The notes beneath the pieces were generated by a model. That model saw nothing but the letters and a program-made list of their open reading frames with translations, was not told the origin of the DNA and did no database searches. From assembly GCF_002075795.1 (NCBI RefSeq), contig NZ_CP020472.1:4024501-4088500 (forward strand): a DNA stretch of 64,000 nt, written 5' to 3'. Position 1 is the stretch's first letter. Every line of letters starts with the position of its first letter. A program made the translations under genes and the position numbers. Origin of the DNA: Shewanella japonica (lineage in GTDB: Bacteria; Pseudomonadota; Gammaproteobacteria; Enterobacterales; Shewanellaceae). Positions 28,220-37,803 of the stretch are shown here, in pieces.

Positions 28220-28702
28220 TTAAGCCGCTACAGCTTCTTCAGTTTGTGCACTAAACATGGTCACAGCGCTTTGACCAATTAACCTATCAATGCAAAAGCC
28301 ACCTTCATCACCTAATCTCATCAGCGCTTTATAACGAATATCGTTAACTGTGTTGAAGCGCCCCTGAATTTGCTGGTTAGAAGCACACAAACTAAAAAAC
28401 AATTTAAGGACGGCTTTAGCGTGATCTTGACTAATAAAATGTCGCCATGAAGACTCAAGTAATTGCACAGAACTAAAATCTAACCCTTCGCAAAAACGAG
28501 CTGAAATACGTGAATCTAAACACGAAAGAAAGTCTGCCTTTCGGGGAAAATGATGGCTAATTCCTGTACGGCTGATACCTGTAGCATTTGATAACGATGT
28601 ATAAGACATGTTTTCAAACCCAATTGTCAGGATTTGCTCAAACGCCTCATCTAAAATCAATTTTATGGTGATTTCAGTATCGATTCTAGAACGCTTTGCC
28701 AT
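28220..28702 (-). CDS. TetR/AcrR-family transcriptional regulator
   Basis: A 160-residue regulator, somewhat short for TetR proteins. The N-terminal helix-turn-helix is clear: MSYTSLSNATGISRTGISHHFPRKADFL matches the TetR recognition-helix pattern. The ligand domain is short and unrecognised. The 324 bp upstream (28703-29026) contains no gene and no obvious operator. Target genes and ligand are unknown; the family call rests on the HTH. Confidence 0.85.
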   Translation of the reverse strand: MAKRSRIDTEITIKLILDEAFEQILTIGFENMSYTSLSNATGISRTGISHHFPRKADFLSCLDSRISARFCEGLDFSSVQLLESSWRHFISQDHAKAVLKLFFSLCASNQQIQGRFNTVNDIRYKALMRLGDEGGFCIDRLIGQSAVTMFSAQTEEAVAA

Positions 28703-29026
28703 ACAAAAATATCGTTACTATTTCTAGTAACTACCTCAATGAAATGAAATTTTGCATAGCCTATCAAATGTTTATCTAGCTTGTCTTTTTAAAAAGTACA
28801 ATTTATTAACACGCACTTTAACTATGGATTTTAACATTGGCTAAAGAGCAAACATATCACCAATTAATCTTACAGAAATAGCCACTGCGTCAGTCAATAA
28901 TAAGGCTTTTAATAATTTAGCTAGCGGTAAACACTATTTGAAAGCGTTTCAGATTGAAATGTAAATATTCATGACAACAGTCTACGCTAACTGAAACATT
29001 TTCATCATGGTTCAAACCTGACAGTT
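28703..29026. other. Gene-free AT-rich stretch between tetR and the peptidase-like gene
   Basis: I see no credible ORF, terminator or strong inverted repeat. It should include the tetR promoter on the left side and the end of the hldE transcript on the right. Confidence 0.4.
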
Positions 29027-30001
29027 TTACTCATCAGTGCTTATAACCTTTTCGGCTTCTGAGAACTGCTGAATAAGCCACGCATTAGCAAGTTCCGCTC
29101 CCATCAGGTGCACTAACGTCGGATGTAATACTTCAATTAAACGCTGCTGTTGCCAAAACATATAATGCGGCAAAGCTTGAACGGCGCCACGGCCAAATGT
29201 GCGTTGCATCAGGCTTGATATTTCATCCATTTCGGTGTCATTGATTTGCGGCGCGTGGGGATAAGCATCAGCGATGAAGTCAGCATATTGTTCAAAAGCA
29301 ATAATATCATCAACTTCATAGCGATTTAGTAGCCACAATAATTGTGGAGAGCTCCAATGGCCAATATTACCAGTGGTATTCATCACAGCAATATTGCGCC
29401 TATGCAACTGCTGCCAAATCAGTGACACACTTCCAGACTCATGAGCTAAGCGCCACGCTAAGTAGTAATCAGCAAGCCATTCGTGCTGGTAAGGGGTTAA
29501 TGGCTGCAATGAATGACTCTCTTGCAGCGAAATATTTTCAAGGTGCCCTAGCTCATGCCACAAAGTAAGTTGAGTTTGTTGCTCAAGGTTAAATTGATAC
29601 GCTTGACCGTTGAGTGCCACACTTTGATTAACCACTGGCAGCTTGTCATTTATCACCACGATACCTGCAATAACTTGATCAACGACTGGCATTACCATCG
29701 CAGTTTTAAGACCCAAGCTTTGTGATACCGACTGACGTAAAGGCAATTGTGCAGACACTCTCGCGGGTAGCTGCTTTATGCAAGAAACATAATGAGCAAT
29801 TGGACAAATAAGCGCTTGTTTATCAGTCAGTTGATGTATTTGGCCGATTGAATATAGAGAAGAATCGCTGGGGTAAGAAAGGGGATTGAAACGATTATAG
29901 CTCTCACGACTTAATGAGCTAGCGTTAGCCTGTTTATGACTAACGCCAACAATAATAGCACTGAAAAAACTAAGCCCAATAATCAGGGCCAGAAATTTCA
30001 C
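29027..30001 (-). CDS. Putative exported zinc metallopeptidase of unknown family
   Basis: A 324-residue protein with an N-terminal signal or anchor (about 3-21). The zinc-site pattern HELGH (149-153) is followed about 20 residues later by HEWLAD (Glu174, Asp178), the layout expected for a gluzincin-like or M78/M48-like peptidase. The rest is not recognised. It starts with GTG sharing a base with the hldE stop (TAGTG), so it is translationally coupled to hldE. The link suggests an envelope role, but that is context only. Confidence 0.7.
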   Translation of the reverse strand: MKFLALIIGLSFFSAIIVGVSHKQANASSLSRESYNRFNPLSYPSDSSLYSIGQIHQLTDKQALICPIAHYVSCIKQLPARVSAQLPLRQSVSQSLGLKTAMVMPVVDQVIAGIVVINDKLPVVNQSVALNGQAYQFNLEQQTQLTLWHELGHLENISLQESHSLQPLTPYQHEWLADYYLAWRLAHESGSVSLIWQQLHRRNIAVMNTTGNIGHWSSPQLLWLLNRYEVDDIIAFEQYADFIADAYPHAPQINDTEMDEISSLMQRTFGRGAVQALPHYMFWQQQRLIEVLHPTLVHLMGAELANAWLIQQFSEAEKVISTDE

Positions 30002-31431
30002 TACTTTTTAGCCATAATATTTTCGATAATTGCTGTGGTTGATACGCCATCTTCAAATCCTAAGATTTCAACCGTTCCACCAGCTGCCATAACTTCAGCT
30101 CCGCCAGCAATCTCTTCGACTTTATAATCACCGCCTTTAACCAACGCATCAGGTAATAAACGACTAATGACACGTTGTGGTGTGTCTTCACTAAACGGAA
30201 TCACCCAATCAACAGACGCTAAACCTGCAAGCACTGCCATACGGCGGTCCTCTTGGTTGACCGGTCTTCCCTCACCTTTTAAGCGTTTAACTGAAGCATC
30301 GTCATTCACAGCAACAATTAAACGATCGCCTAAAGCTTTGGCTTGTTGTAAATAACTCACATGCCCAGCATGTAAAATATCAAAACAACCATTGGTCATG
30401 ACCACTTTTTCACCACGTAGTCTCGCTTGCTCAAGGGCATACATTAACTGATCTTCTGAGACCACACCAAAGCCTGACTCGCCTTGATTTAATGCAAGTG
30501 CTTCAATCAATTCAATTCGGCTTACCGTTGCAGTACCTAATTTTGCAACCACAACACCTGCAGCCATATTGGCAATAGAACAAGCTTGTGCCATTGAACT
30601 GCCGGCAGCTAATGAACTAGCTAACGCAGAAATCACTGTATCGCCTGCACCAGTCACATCATAAACTTCACGGGCAACCGTAGGGATATGTAGTTCAGCT
30701 TCATCTTGGCTAATTAACGTCATGCCTTTTTCTGAACGAGTGACTAGAATAGCCCCTAGCTCAAATTGTTCAATTAAGCCTTTAGCTTTGGCAATGAGAT
30801 CCGCCTCATCTACGACAGGGCCGACTACGGCTTCAAATTCGCTCATGTTTGGCGTCAATAATGATGCACCTCGATAACGAGAAAAATCACTGCCTTTCGG
30901 GTCAACTAATACGGTCACGCCTTTAGCACGTGCTTTGGCAATAAAATCAACAGGGGAATCAATTGCGCCTTTAGCATAATCGGACAAAACCAGTACATCG
31001 ACATTATCTAAGATGGGTTCACTGGTGTTTAATAAGTTATCACTGTCAGCGCAACTATATTTCTCTTCAAAATCTAGGCGAATTAATTGTTGGTTACGTG
31101 AAAAAATACGTAATTTAGTGATGGTTGGTTTGTCGGCAACAGTTAACCAACGAGGTTCTACACCTTGAGCTTGAACACCTACGGTCAATGCTTGGGCTGT
31201 TTCATCGGCACCAACAATGCCTGCAAGCTGAACTTGCCCACCTAATGCGGCAATATTCAATGCCACGTTTGCAGCACCACCTGGACGGTCTTCTATGTCT
31301 TTAATGTTAACTACTGGCACGGGCGCTTCTGGTGAAATTCGCCCTGTAGGCCCTACCCAATAGCGGTCAAGCATGACATCACCGACAACTAGTACACGGG
31401 CTTTTTCGAATGCTGGGAGAGATACCTTCAT
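30001..31431 (-). CDS. hldE: Bifunctional heptose-7-phosphate kinase / heptose-1-phosphate adenylyltransferase
   Basis: A 476-residue fusion that makes ADP-heptose for the LPS inner core. The PfkB/ribokinase domain (about 1-318) has RPGGAANVA and the anion-hole GAGD (261-264). The cytidylyltransferase-like domain (about 344-476) has [12 protein letters not shown] with the HxGH motif at 354-357. Both activities look intact. Divergent from the lipid A acyltransferase gene 102 bp away and overlapping the peptidase gene downstream. Confidence 0.97.
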   Translation of the reverse strand: MKVSLPAFEKARVLVVGDVMLDRYWVGPTGRISPEAPVPVVNIKDIEDRPGGAANVALNIAALGGQVQLAGIVGADETAQALTVGVQAQGVEPRWLTVADKPTITKLRIFSRNQQLIRLDFEEKYSCADSDNLLNTSEPILDNVDVLVLSDYAKGAIDSPVDFIAKARAKGVTVLVDPKGSDFSRYRGASLLTPNMSEFEAVVGPVVDEADLIAKAKGLIEQFELGAILVTRSEKGMTLISQDEAELHIPTVAREVYDVTGAGDTVISALASSLAAGSSMAQACSIANMAAGVVVAKLGTATVSRIELIEALALNQGESGFGVVSEDQLMYALEQARLRGEKVVMTNGCFDILHAGHVSYLQQAKALGDRLIVAVNDDASVKRLKGEGRPVNQEDRRMAVLAGLASVDWVIPFSEDTPQRVISRLLPDALVKGGDYKVEEIAGGAEVMAAGGTVEILGFEDGVSTTAIIENIMAKK

Positions 31432-31533
31432 AGTAAACTTTTTCTTTTGCTGACATTAAACGGTGATTGTACCTAATTTTGCTATAAAATTAAGTTAGAA
31501 TAGAAACTAATTTGATTTAAAAGTGAGTGTTCC

Positions 31534-32460
31534 GTGGTAGAAAAAGCGCAATTTGGTTCTCATTTATTACATCCTAAACATTGGCCACTATGGTTAGGTG
31601 TTGGATTAATGAGGCTAACTCAACTATTACCTTTGCGTTGGCAAATGGCAATGGGTAAAGGGTTAGGCCGTTTAGTGTTGAAATTTGCTGGCAGTAGAAA
31701 GCACACAGCAGAGCGAAATTTAAGTTTGTGTTTTCCTGATATGCCAGAGCAAGAAAGAGCAGCTTTATTAACACGCAACTTTGAAGAAACCGGCAAAGCC
31801 TTATTTGATACCATCAACGCATGGTGGTGGTCTAATGATAAAGTGCAACGTCATATGACCATGAAAGGCGATCAGCACGTGCGTGACACCTTAGATAATG
31901 GCAATGGTGTCATCTTGTTTGCAGTGCACTGTTTACCATTAGAAATGGGCGCAAGAATGTTTGGCCAATTCCAGCCAGGAATCGGGGTTTATCGCCCGCA
32001 TGATAACCCTGTGATGGAGTACTTACAGGTCAATGGCCGCTTACGTTCGAATAAAGGTCTTGTGCCTAAACGTGATCTTCGTAATATGGTCAGAAGCCTG
32101 CGAAATCCCGATGTGATTTGGTATACAGCAGATCAAGATTTTGGTCGCTCTAGTGCGGTATTTATTCCGCTTTACGCAGTACCAGATGCCGCCACAATTA
32201 CTGGTGCAACGACCCTAGCTAAACTTGGTAAAGCCAAGGTATTGCCTTTTTTCGTTGAACGAAACGCTGACGATAGCGGTTATCACATGGAAATCATGCC
32301 GCCACTGGATAATTTCCCTGGTGACAATGAACTCGAAGATGCGATTCGTGGTAACAAGATTATTGAAAATATTATTGATAGAAACCGTTGCCAATACATG
32401 TGGTTACATAGAAGATTCAAAACTAGACCGACTAAAGAAACCCCTTCCTTATATCAATAA
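31534..32460 (+). CDS. lpxL: Lipid A biosynthesis lauroyl/myristoyl acyltransferase (LpxL/LpxM family)
   Basis: A 308-residue inner-membrane enzyme that adds a secondary acyl chain to Kdo2-lipid IVA. It has a GTG start, an N-terminal membrane helix (about 17-36) and the catalytic HX4E motif in VHCLPLEMG. The substrate-binding GVYRPHDNP and DQDFGRSSAVF motifs follow. It stands divergent from hldE, making a small LPS locus. LpxL and LpxM are hard to separate from sequence alone, so the symbol is a family-level choice. Confidence 0.88.
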   Translation: MVEKAQFGSHLLHPKHWPLWLGVGLMRLTQLLPLRWQMAMGKGLGRLVLKFAGSRKHTAERNLSLCFPDMPEQERAALLTRNFEETGKALFDTINAWWWSNDKVQRHMTMKGDQHVRDTLDNGNGVILFAVHCLPLEMGARMFGQFQPGIGVYRPHDNPVMEYLQVNGRLRSNKGLVPKRDLRNMVRSLRNPDVIWYTADQDFGRSSAVFIPLYAVPDAATITGATTLAKLGKAKVLPFFVERNADDSGYHMEIMPPLDNFPGDNELEDAIRGNKIIENIIDRNRCQYMWLHRRFKTRPTKETPSLYQ

Positions 32461-32641
32461 AAACTCGGAAGGCTTTTAAATAAAATAATTAAAGATTAAT
32501 CACTCATAAAATAAAAAGGGATTTAATCAGTGATTAATATTCAAAAGAAACGTAAGGGTAAAACTGATTTCAAACACTACCTAGCTTGAAATCAGTATAA
32601 GAATGATCAAGGATGCCAAACTTGTTACCCTTTAAGGGTTA

Positions 32642-32693
32642 ATTATTAAGTATTAGTTAATATATATTTGGTATAAAATTAATACTTAATAAT
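32642..32693. promoter_or_regulatory. 14-bp perfect inverted repeat upstream of the L,D-transpeptidase gene
   Basis: ATTATTAAGTATTA (32642-32655) and TAATACTTAATAAT (32680-32693) are exact inverted copies separated by 24 nt. They lie 41-92 bp before the ATG at 32734 in a 273-bp intergenic region, where a promoter is expected. It could be an operator or a leader hairpin. Confidence 0.4.
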
Positions 32694-32733
32694 AATTGAC
32701 CACTGTACACAAAATTAGGAATCCGTCGCCCAT

Positions 32734-33699
32734 ATGATTAAGTCGTTTTGCGTCAGTTTAATTGCTATATCAGTCTTATTAACGAGTCTCAATGCTGCAG
32801 CTGTTGAATACCGTCTGCCAGCTAAAGAAAGTCGATTAATTGGTGAAAACCAGTATTACGTGGTTCCTGAGGGTAAACTTACCCTAGAAGCCATTGCTGC
32901 TGAGTTTCAGTTAGGCTTGAGCAACATGATGGAAGCCAACCCAGGTGTCGACCCATATCTACCTAAGCCTGGTAGCACGCTGGTTATTCCTCATCAGTTA
33001 ATTTTGCCAGATGCGCCTCGTAAAGGAATTGTGATTAATAGCGCTGAAATGCGTTTATATTACTACCCTAAAGGGACCAACACTGTTGAAGTATTACCTA
33101 TAGGCATAGGTCAAGTTGGACGAGATACACCAGAGAATTGGGTCACTCAAGTGTACCGCAAGCGTGCGAATCCGACATGGACTCCTACTCAAAAAACACG
33201 TGAAATATACGCAGCAAAAGGCGTTGAGTTACCCGATGTTTGGCCAGCTGGCCCTGATAACCCAATGGGGCTTTTCGCGCTCTACGTTGGTAATTTATTC
33301 GCTGTCCATGGCACTAATGCCTCGTTCGGCATTGGCCTGAGAGTCAGCCAAGGCTGTGTCAGACTTCGAGAAGATGACATCGAGCACCTGTTTAATAGCG
33401 TACCTGTAGGCACACGAGTCGAGTTTGTTAACCAACCGATTAAGGCTACTGTTGAACCTGACGGAAATCGTTATTTAGAAGTTCATCAACCACTGTCTGA
33501 AACCATTGAGCAGTTTGAGTCAAATGAGCAACTCCCTTTAACCCTAAACAAACAAATTACTGCGATTGTGGCGCATGCTGATACCGATTCATTTACACTT
33601 AAACGCTTATTAGAGCAACGTACTGGTATTCCGACCCGCATCAATACCGCTCAGCAAGCTCATAATGAGCAACAATTGAGTCCAAAAAACTCTGATTAG
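32734..33699 (+). CDS. L,D-transpeptidase (YkuD family)
   Basis: A periplasmic enzyme of 321 residues. Signal peptide at about 1-23 (ending NAAA), a LysM-like peptidoglycan-binding segment (about 40-87; [18 protein letters not shown]), then the YkuD domain (about 97-235). The catalytic signature is H192-G-T plus S205-QGC208-V-R210. Such enzymes (the ErfK/YbiS/YcfS/YnhG group) make 3-3 cross-links or attach Braun lipoprotein. A Gln/Glu-rich C-terminal extension of about 80 residues follows. Which of the two activities it has cannot be told from the sequence. Confidence 0.94.
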   Translation: MIKSFCVSLIAISVLLTSLNAAAVEYRLPAKESRLIGENQYYVVPEGKLTLEAIAAEFQLGLSNMMEANPGVDPYLPKPGSTLVIPHQLILPDAPRKGIVINSAEMRLYYYPKGTNTVEVLPIGIGQVGRDTPENWVTQVYRKRANPTWTPTQKTREIYAAKGVELPDVWPAGPDNPMGLFALYVGNLFAVHGTNASFGIGLRVSQGCVRLREDDIEHLFNSVPVGTRVEFVNQPIKATVEPDGNRYLEVHQPLSETIEQFESNEQLPLTLNKQITAIVAHADTDSFTLKRLLEQRTGIPTRINTAQQAHNEQQLSPKNSD

Positions 33700-33781
33700 A
33701 CACGATTATTAAACAGTTAGTGTGAACAACAATAGTGATTAAGCGCTGACTAACACTAGCAAATCAGCAGCTATCTCGATT

Positions 33782-33818
33782 AAAGCCCAAGTGCCACTCA
33801 AGTGCGTTTGGGCTTTTT
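33782..33818 (+). terminator. Terminator after the L,D-transpeptidase gene
   Basis: A 9-bp stem (AAAGCCCAA at 33782-33790 with TTGGGCTTT at 33808-33816), possible inner pairing CACT/AGTG, and a T run. Confidence 0.8.
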
Positions 33819-33908
33819 GCTATTTCCCCATCTTAATAAGTAAACTTGAGTAACAAGCGCTATAAAAGTAATCTAATCAACATCATTTACGAATATGCTG
33901 GTGACATA

Positions 33909-35372
33909 GTGACACAACCTGACTTCATTCCGCCTAAGCGCTCGAGTTTTAAACAATATATTGCTTATGGGATGTCTTTTATCAGTGTCGTGCTCAGCCC
34001 TCAACTGCAAGCCAACTCCCAATGTCTGCTTCAGTCGCAAATCAACCAACTACAACATATTGAAAACCAAATAGCGCTAACAGAGCTCGATAACGGATTA
34101 ATATTGAGACAAGTACACAGACCCGAACAGGCCACTGTCTCCATTGCCAGTCAATTTAATGTTGGTTCTAGGAACGAACCCAGTGGACAATCAGGTTATG
34201 CACACTTATTTGAGCACCTTCTGTTTAAAGGCAGCCTTAATGCACCAGCAGATAGCTACCCAAGAACCATGAGTGCAATAGGAGCTCAGTTTAATGCCAG
34301 TACCCATTTTGATTACACCAATTACTACGCCACTATCCCAGCTCAAGCCTTGGCTTTAAGTTTATTTTTAGAGGCTGATCGCTTTATTAACCCAGTGTTA
34401 TCAGCTGAAACAGTCAACAATCAACAAGGTGCTGTCTTAGAGGAAATGGCAACCAGCATTGATAATCAACCCTACATACGTCCCGCTATGGAGTTTTTAT
34501 TATCGCAAGTAAAAGGCAGTCCCTATGCACATGCGATTATTGGCAGTAAACAGGACGTCACCAGTGCTACAGCCTCAGCATTACAGACATTTCATCAACG
34601 TTACTATCGCCCTGACGCAATGCAATTATCCTTAGTAGGCCATTTAGAAGAGGACAGTCTTGCCCTTGTAAAGCAGCACTTTTCAGGCTGGACATCACCA
34701 AATATTCCTCATGATAGCTTCGAACAACTCAGTATTAATGCCAAAGCAATTCAAACAGAAATCGTCGATGAGCGTGGTCCATGGCCAGCAATCCTTATGG
34801 CTTGGCATACTGTTGGAAGAGAACATGCTGATTATGAAGCTATTTCTTTACTGCAAGGATATTTATTTCAAAATCTACGCAGCGCTCTCGCAAAGCAAAC
34901 ATTAGCATCGCCATCTCACATGCTCAGTTATTCAATTCCATTAACAATGGAGAATCACGGCGTCACCAATTTGGTTCTCGTCCCACGGGCAAACACCTCA
35001 CTGAATGAGCTACAGAAATTAACTGATTCACTATTTGCCGACATCATGGCCAAAGGGATGACAGAGCAACAATTATGTGAACTTAAAACATTAGCACTAT
35101 CTCAACAGTTACAGCAGTTTTCGCACTCGCAAACACTTGCTAAACACTTATCAAATACAGCCAATAGAGATAAAAATGCTCCATTAACGCAGCCATGGCA
35201 GCGTATTCAAGCAGTACTTCCTGATGATATATCGCGAGTTACCCAAGCGTATTTTTTTGATAAAACAGTTCGAGTGGACTTGCTACCACCTTGGTACATT
35301 CGGTGGGGTAAAAGCGTACTTGAAGTATTACCCCAAGGAATGGCTGAGACGCTAGAAGGCTGGGCGCTATAA
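33909..35372 (+). CDS. M16-family zinc peptidase, catalytic subunit
   Basis: An insulinase-family protein of about 487 residues, exported. The inverted zinc motif HLFEH (99-103 from the chosen start) and a Glu 76 residues later in LEEMATS (179) form the M16 metal site. The N-terminal part VTQPDFIPPKRSSFKQYIAYGMSFISVVL...LQA looks like a signal peptide from a GTG at 33909. A TTG at 33846 in the same frame is an alternative start that would add 21 polar residues; neither has a strong ribosome-binding site. The stop overlaps the next gene as TAATG. The partner gene lacks the metal site, so the two likely form an active/inactive pair, as in other bacterial M16 complexes. Substrate unknown. Confidence 0.85.
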   Translation: MTQPDFIPPKRSSFKQYIAYGMSFISVVLSPQLQANSQCLLQSQINQLQHIENQIALTELDNGLILRQVHRPEQATVSIASQFNVGSRNEPSGQSGYAHLFEHLLFKGSLNAPADSYPRTMSAIGAQFNASTHFDYTNYYATIPAQALALSLFLEADRFINPVLSAETVNNQQGAVLEEMATSIDNQPYIRPAMEFLLSQVKGSPYAHAIIGSKQDVTSATASALQTFHQRYYRPDAMQLSLVGHLEEDSLALVKQHFSGWTSPNIPHDSFEQLSINAKAIQTEIVDERGPWPAILMAWHTVGREHADYEAISLLQGYLFQNLRSALAKQTLASPSHMLSYSIPLTMENHGVTNLVLVPRANTSLNELQKLTDSLFADIMAKGMTEQQLCELKTLALSQQLQQFSHSQTLAKHLSNTANRDKNAPLTQPWQRIQAVLPDDISRVTQAYFFDKTVRVDLLPPWYIRWGKSVLEVLPQGMAETLEGWAL

Positions 35373-37075
35373 TGTTGATACAAAAAAATAAACATCCCAA
35401 ACTCATTATTATCAGCAGCATGATAATGTTGGCATTAATGACATTAGGTTGTCAGCACTCACCCATTCACTTTACCGAAGCGCAAGCGCCGAACATTCCG
35501 TCATTTGACGTTCCAGAAAACCACACCTCTGCTAGCAATACGTCAACCGATTTATCCCAGTTATTGGCCGATACTCAACAAGCACAATCTAAAGCTATAA
35601 AACCAGTTGCTTATCAGTTACCGCACACCATAACCTTAACAAAGCAGTTTCACGCTCATCAGTGGCTATCAAGTGAGGTTAATGATTCTGGGTTAAATCG
35701 ACTATACTTAATCGGCATTTCAGCCCAGCAACCGATAACTCACCCCGATATTTTAGTTGAAGCTTTCAAGCAAAAACTTGAAGAAATGGCCAATACAACC
35801 GCCTACTCACCACAAATGGCAAGCTGCTTGAGCAGCATTAAGATAAGAGCCAGTCTTCATAGCGTAGGAATGACCATTGAATGCAGCGCAACCGATCAAC
35901 AATTGCAGCAACAGCTCTGGCAGTTTTGGGAAAAAGGTGCGCTAAGCGACATCAATATTGCAACCGTCATACGCAACTTGAAACTTAATAAACACATTGG
36001 TGCTTTTACTGGTTCTGAAATCGACACGACATTTCGCCAGCAGCTATTAGGACAACAGCACCCTTACAATCTCAATGTTCGCAATCAGTCTGCAATCAAT
36101 GAGCTAGATAACACGACACTGCAAACTTTACACAACAAAATACGTCAGCAACTTCAATGGCATTTATTTATCCCCTCTCCAATAACTTCGGCTACACATG
36201 GTGTTGCTCAGAGCTCTTTGAATAGCACATCGGATAGTCAATTGAATAGCCCATTGAATAGTCAATTGAATAACCTTTCGAGTAGCACTTCAACTAGCTC
36301 TGCCAACAAGCAAAACGCAGTCATAACCAGCTCTGATATTTTTGTGCCAACTTGGTTAGCCACAACTCAGCCTAATTTGACTGAAGTACAACCAAATATC
36401 ATTACCAACAGCACTGGTTCAGCAACAAAACAATCAACACAGACAATTCTTATCATTAACGCTAAAGATACTGTTCAAACCCAAGCTCGAGTGGGCTTTG
36501 TGTTAGCAAAACCTGATCTGGTCAACACCACAAATCACAATCAAAATAGTACCGATTGCAAAACCATCGCAGCATTACTCGGTCGAAGTTACTCAGGGCG
36601 GCTATTTTATGATTTACGTGAAACACGTGGGCTCACATATGGTATTTACGGTCGGTGTGTCGATGCGCCATTAAGTCAATACCTGTATTTTTATGGCAGC
36701 ACTTCATTAGAGAATTCTGGCGCATTCCTAAAAGGAATAATCGATCATACTCAGTTGTTAAAAGATCAAGCAGCTAAACAGACTGAAATTAATGCAGTGA
36801 TCACTTACTTAATGGGTAAACAACAACTGGCAAGCGACCATAAATACGGCAAAGAAAGCCGTTATATTAACAACTTACTTTTAGGTAGAACGGCTAGCTT
36901 TGAGCAATTACAACATGAAACCCTTAACTCACTGACACCAAAAGCAATAACAACCATGGCTAACCATGTTTTTGAAGGTAATCCCGTTATTGTTTTGCGT
37001 GGCGATGCCGATAAAATCATCCCAGATCTAAATGAGAAGCTACCACACTGGCAAGTGATAACTATCTCTCCATAA
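35372..37075 (+). CDS. M16-family lipoprotein lacking the zinc motif (regulatory partner)
   Basis: A 567-residue lipoprotein (lipobox LMTLGC, Cys27). No HxxEH motif is visible. The C-terminal M16 domain has the typical LLGRSYSGRLFYDLRETRGLTYGIYG stretch with the conserved Arg and Tyr that complete the active site of the partner. A Ser/Asn/Gln-rich low-complexity linker (about 280-316, with four LNS/LNN units) separates the two halves. Translationally coupled to the upstream catalytic M16 gene. Probably forms a membrane-tethered periplasmic heterodimer; this is inference from family architecture. Confidence 0.82.
   Translation: MLIQKNKHPKLIIISSMIMLALMTLGCQHSPIHFTEAQAPNIPSFDVPENHTSASNTSTDLSQLLADTQQAQSKAIKPVAYQLPHTITLTKQFHAHQWLSSEVNDSGLNRLYLIGISAQQPITHPDILVEAFKQKLEEMANTTAYSPQMASCLSSIKIRASLHSVGMTIECSATDQQLQQQLWQFWEKGALSDINIATVIRNLKLNKHIGAFTGSEIDTTFRQQLLGQQHPYNLNVRNQSAINELDNTTLQTLHNKIRQQLQWHLFIPSPITSATHGVAQSSLNSTSDSQLNSPLNSQLNNLSSSTSTSSANKQNAVITSSDIFVPTWLATTQPNLTEVQPNIITNSTGSATKQSTQTILIINAKDTVQTQARVGFVLAKPDLVNTTNHNQNSTDCKTIAALLGRSYSGRLFYDLRETRGLTYGIYGRCVDAPLSQYLYFYGSTSLENSGAFLKGIIDHTQLLKDQAAKQTEINAVITYLMGKQQLASDHKYGKESRYINNLLLGRTASFEQLQHETLNSLTPKAITTMANHVFEGNPVIVLRGDADKIIPDLNEKLPHWQVITISP
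36217..36274. repeat. Short coding repeat in the M16 lipoprotein linker
   Basis: Imperfect tandem copies of TTGAATAG(C/T)-type units encode LNS/LNN in the linker of the inactive M16 subunit. The pattern resembles slippage-prone sequence and probably varies in copy number between strains. Confidence 0.5.
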
Positions 37076-37181
37076 CAGCCTCACCATAACAAGCTTAGCG
37101 TTATAGCCTCTAATGAGAGACGTTGTAACCTAGCCAGCAAGCGATGCGCCGATAAGCCTAACATGGCATTTTTTTGAGTAA

Positions 37182-37667
37182 TTAACTTCGATCCAGCGGG
37201 TAGCGCTCGCAGGTATCAAGAATATTAAGCCAACTCACTTGGTTCGCTGTATGAATATGGTAATTCGGGTGAATAAGGTTTGGGTTGTCTAGCGAGCCAA
37301 TGGTCAAAGTATAGTAGCCTGGATGGCGAGTATCTCTAAAACTTATTGTACAGCCACATTGCTGACAAAAACCTCGGCGAACATGTTCAGAAGAGGTAAA
37401 TTCGACGGGCTTGCCCGCAATCCACTCGACCTGCTCAACCTTAAAATCCATCCACGCTTGAAACACAGCACCGGAAGATTTTTGACATTGACTGCAATGG
37501 CAATAATCCGCGTCAAAAGGACGATGTGTAATCTGATAGCGAATTGCCCCGCATAAACATCCTCCTTGATGTATAAAATCATCAGAGCCGCGGCTCTGCT
37601 CAGATCCAGTAACATCTTGACTGCTTGGAGTTTCCTTTTCTTCAGTATTGGTGTGATTATCACTCAT
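37182..37667 (-). CDS. GFA-domain (glutathione-dependent formaldehyde-activating-like) zinc protein
   Basis: A 161-residue cytoplasmic protein. After a polar 30-residue N-terminus comes the GFA/CENP-V fold with its zinc ligands: GGCLCG (Cys37, Cys39), CHCSQC (Cys56, Cys58, Cys61) and CQQCGC (Cys101, Cys104). Family members are often annotated as S-(hydroxymethyl)glutathione synthases, but most have no proven activity, so only the fold is claimed. No operon partner is evident. Confidence 0.88.
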   Translation of the reverse strand: MSDNHTNTEEKETPSSQDVTGSEQSRGSDDFIHQGGCLCGAIRYQITHRPFDADYCHCSQCQKSSGAVFQAWMDFKVEQVEWIAGKPVEFTSSEHVRRGFCQQCGCTISFRDTRHPGYYTLTIGSLDNPNLIHPNYHIHTANQVSWLNILDTCERYPLDRS

Positions 37668-37747
37668 GATACGCCCCGCGTTGTCGTCATTCCTTATGAT
37701 CTATCAGATAGTAGTAACATGATAATGAATGGTTTTAAAGCCCAAAA

Positions 37748-37770
37748 AAAAGCCCTCTAAGAGGGCTTTT
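37748..37770 (-). terminator. Terminator of nrfA
   Basis: GCCCTC (37752-37757) pairs with GAGGGC (37761-37766), and the stem can be extended by A/T pairs. A run of eight A on the left gives a T tract on the minus strand, about 35 bp beyond the nrfA stop. Confidence 0.88.
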
Positions 37771-37803
37771 TATCTCAACACTAATGTTAATTACATCGTG
37801 TTA

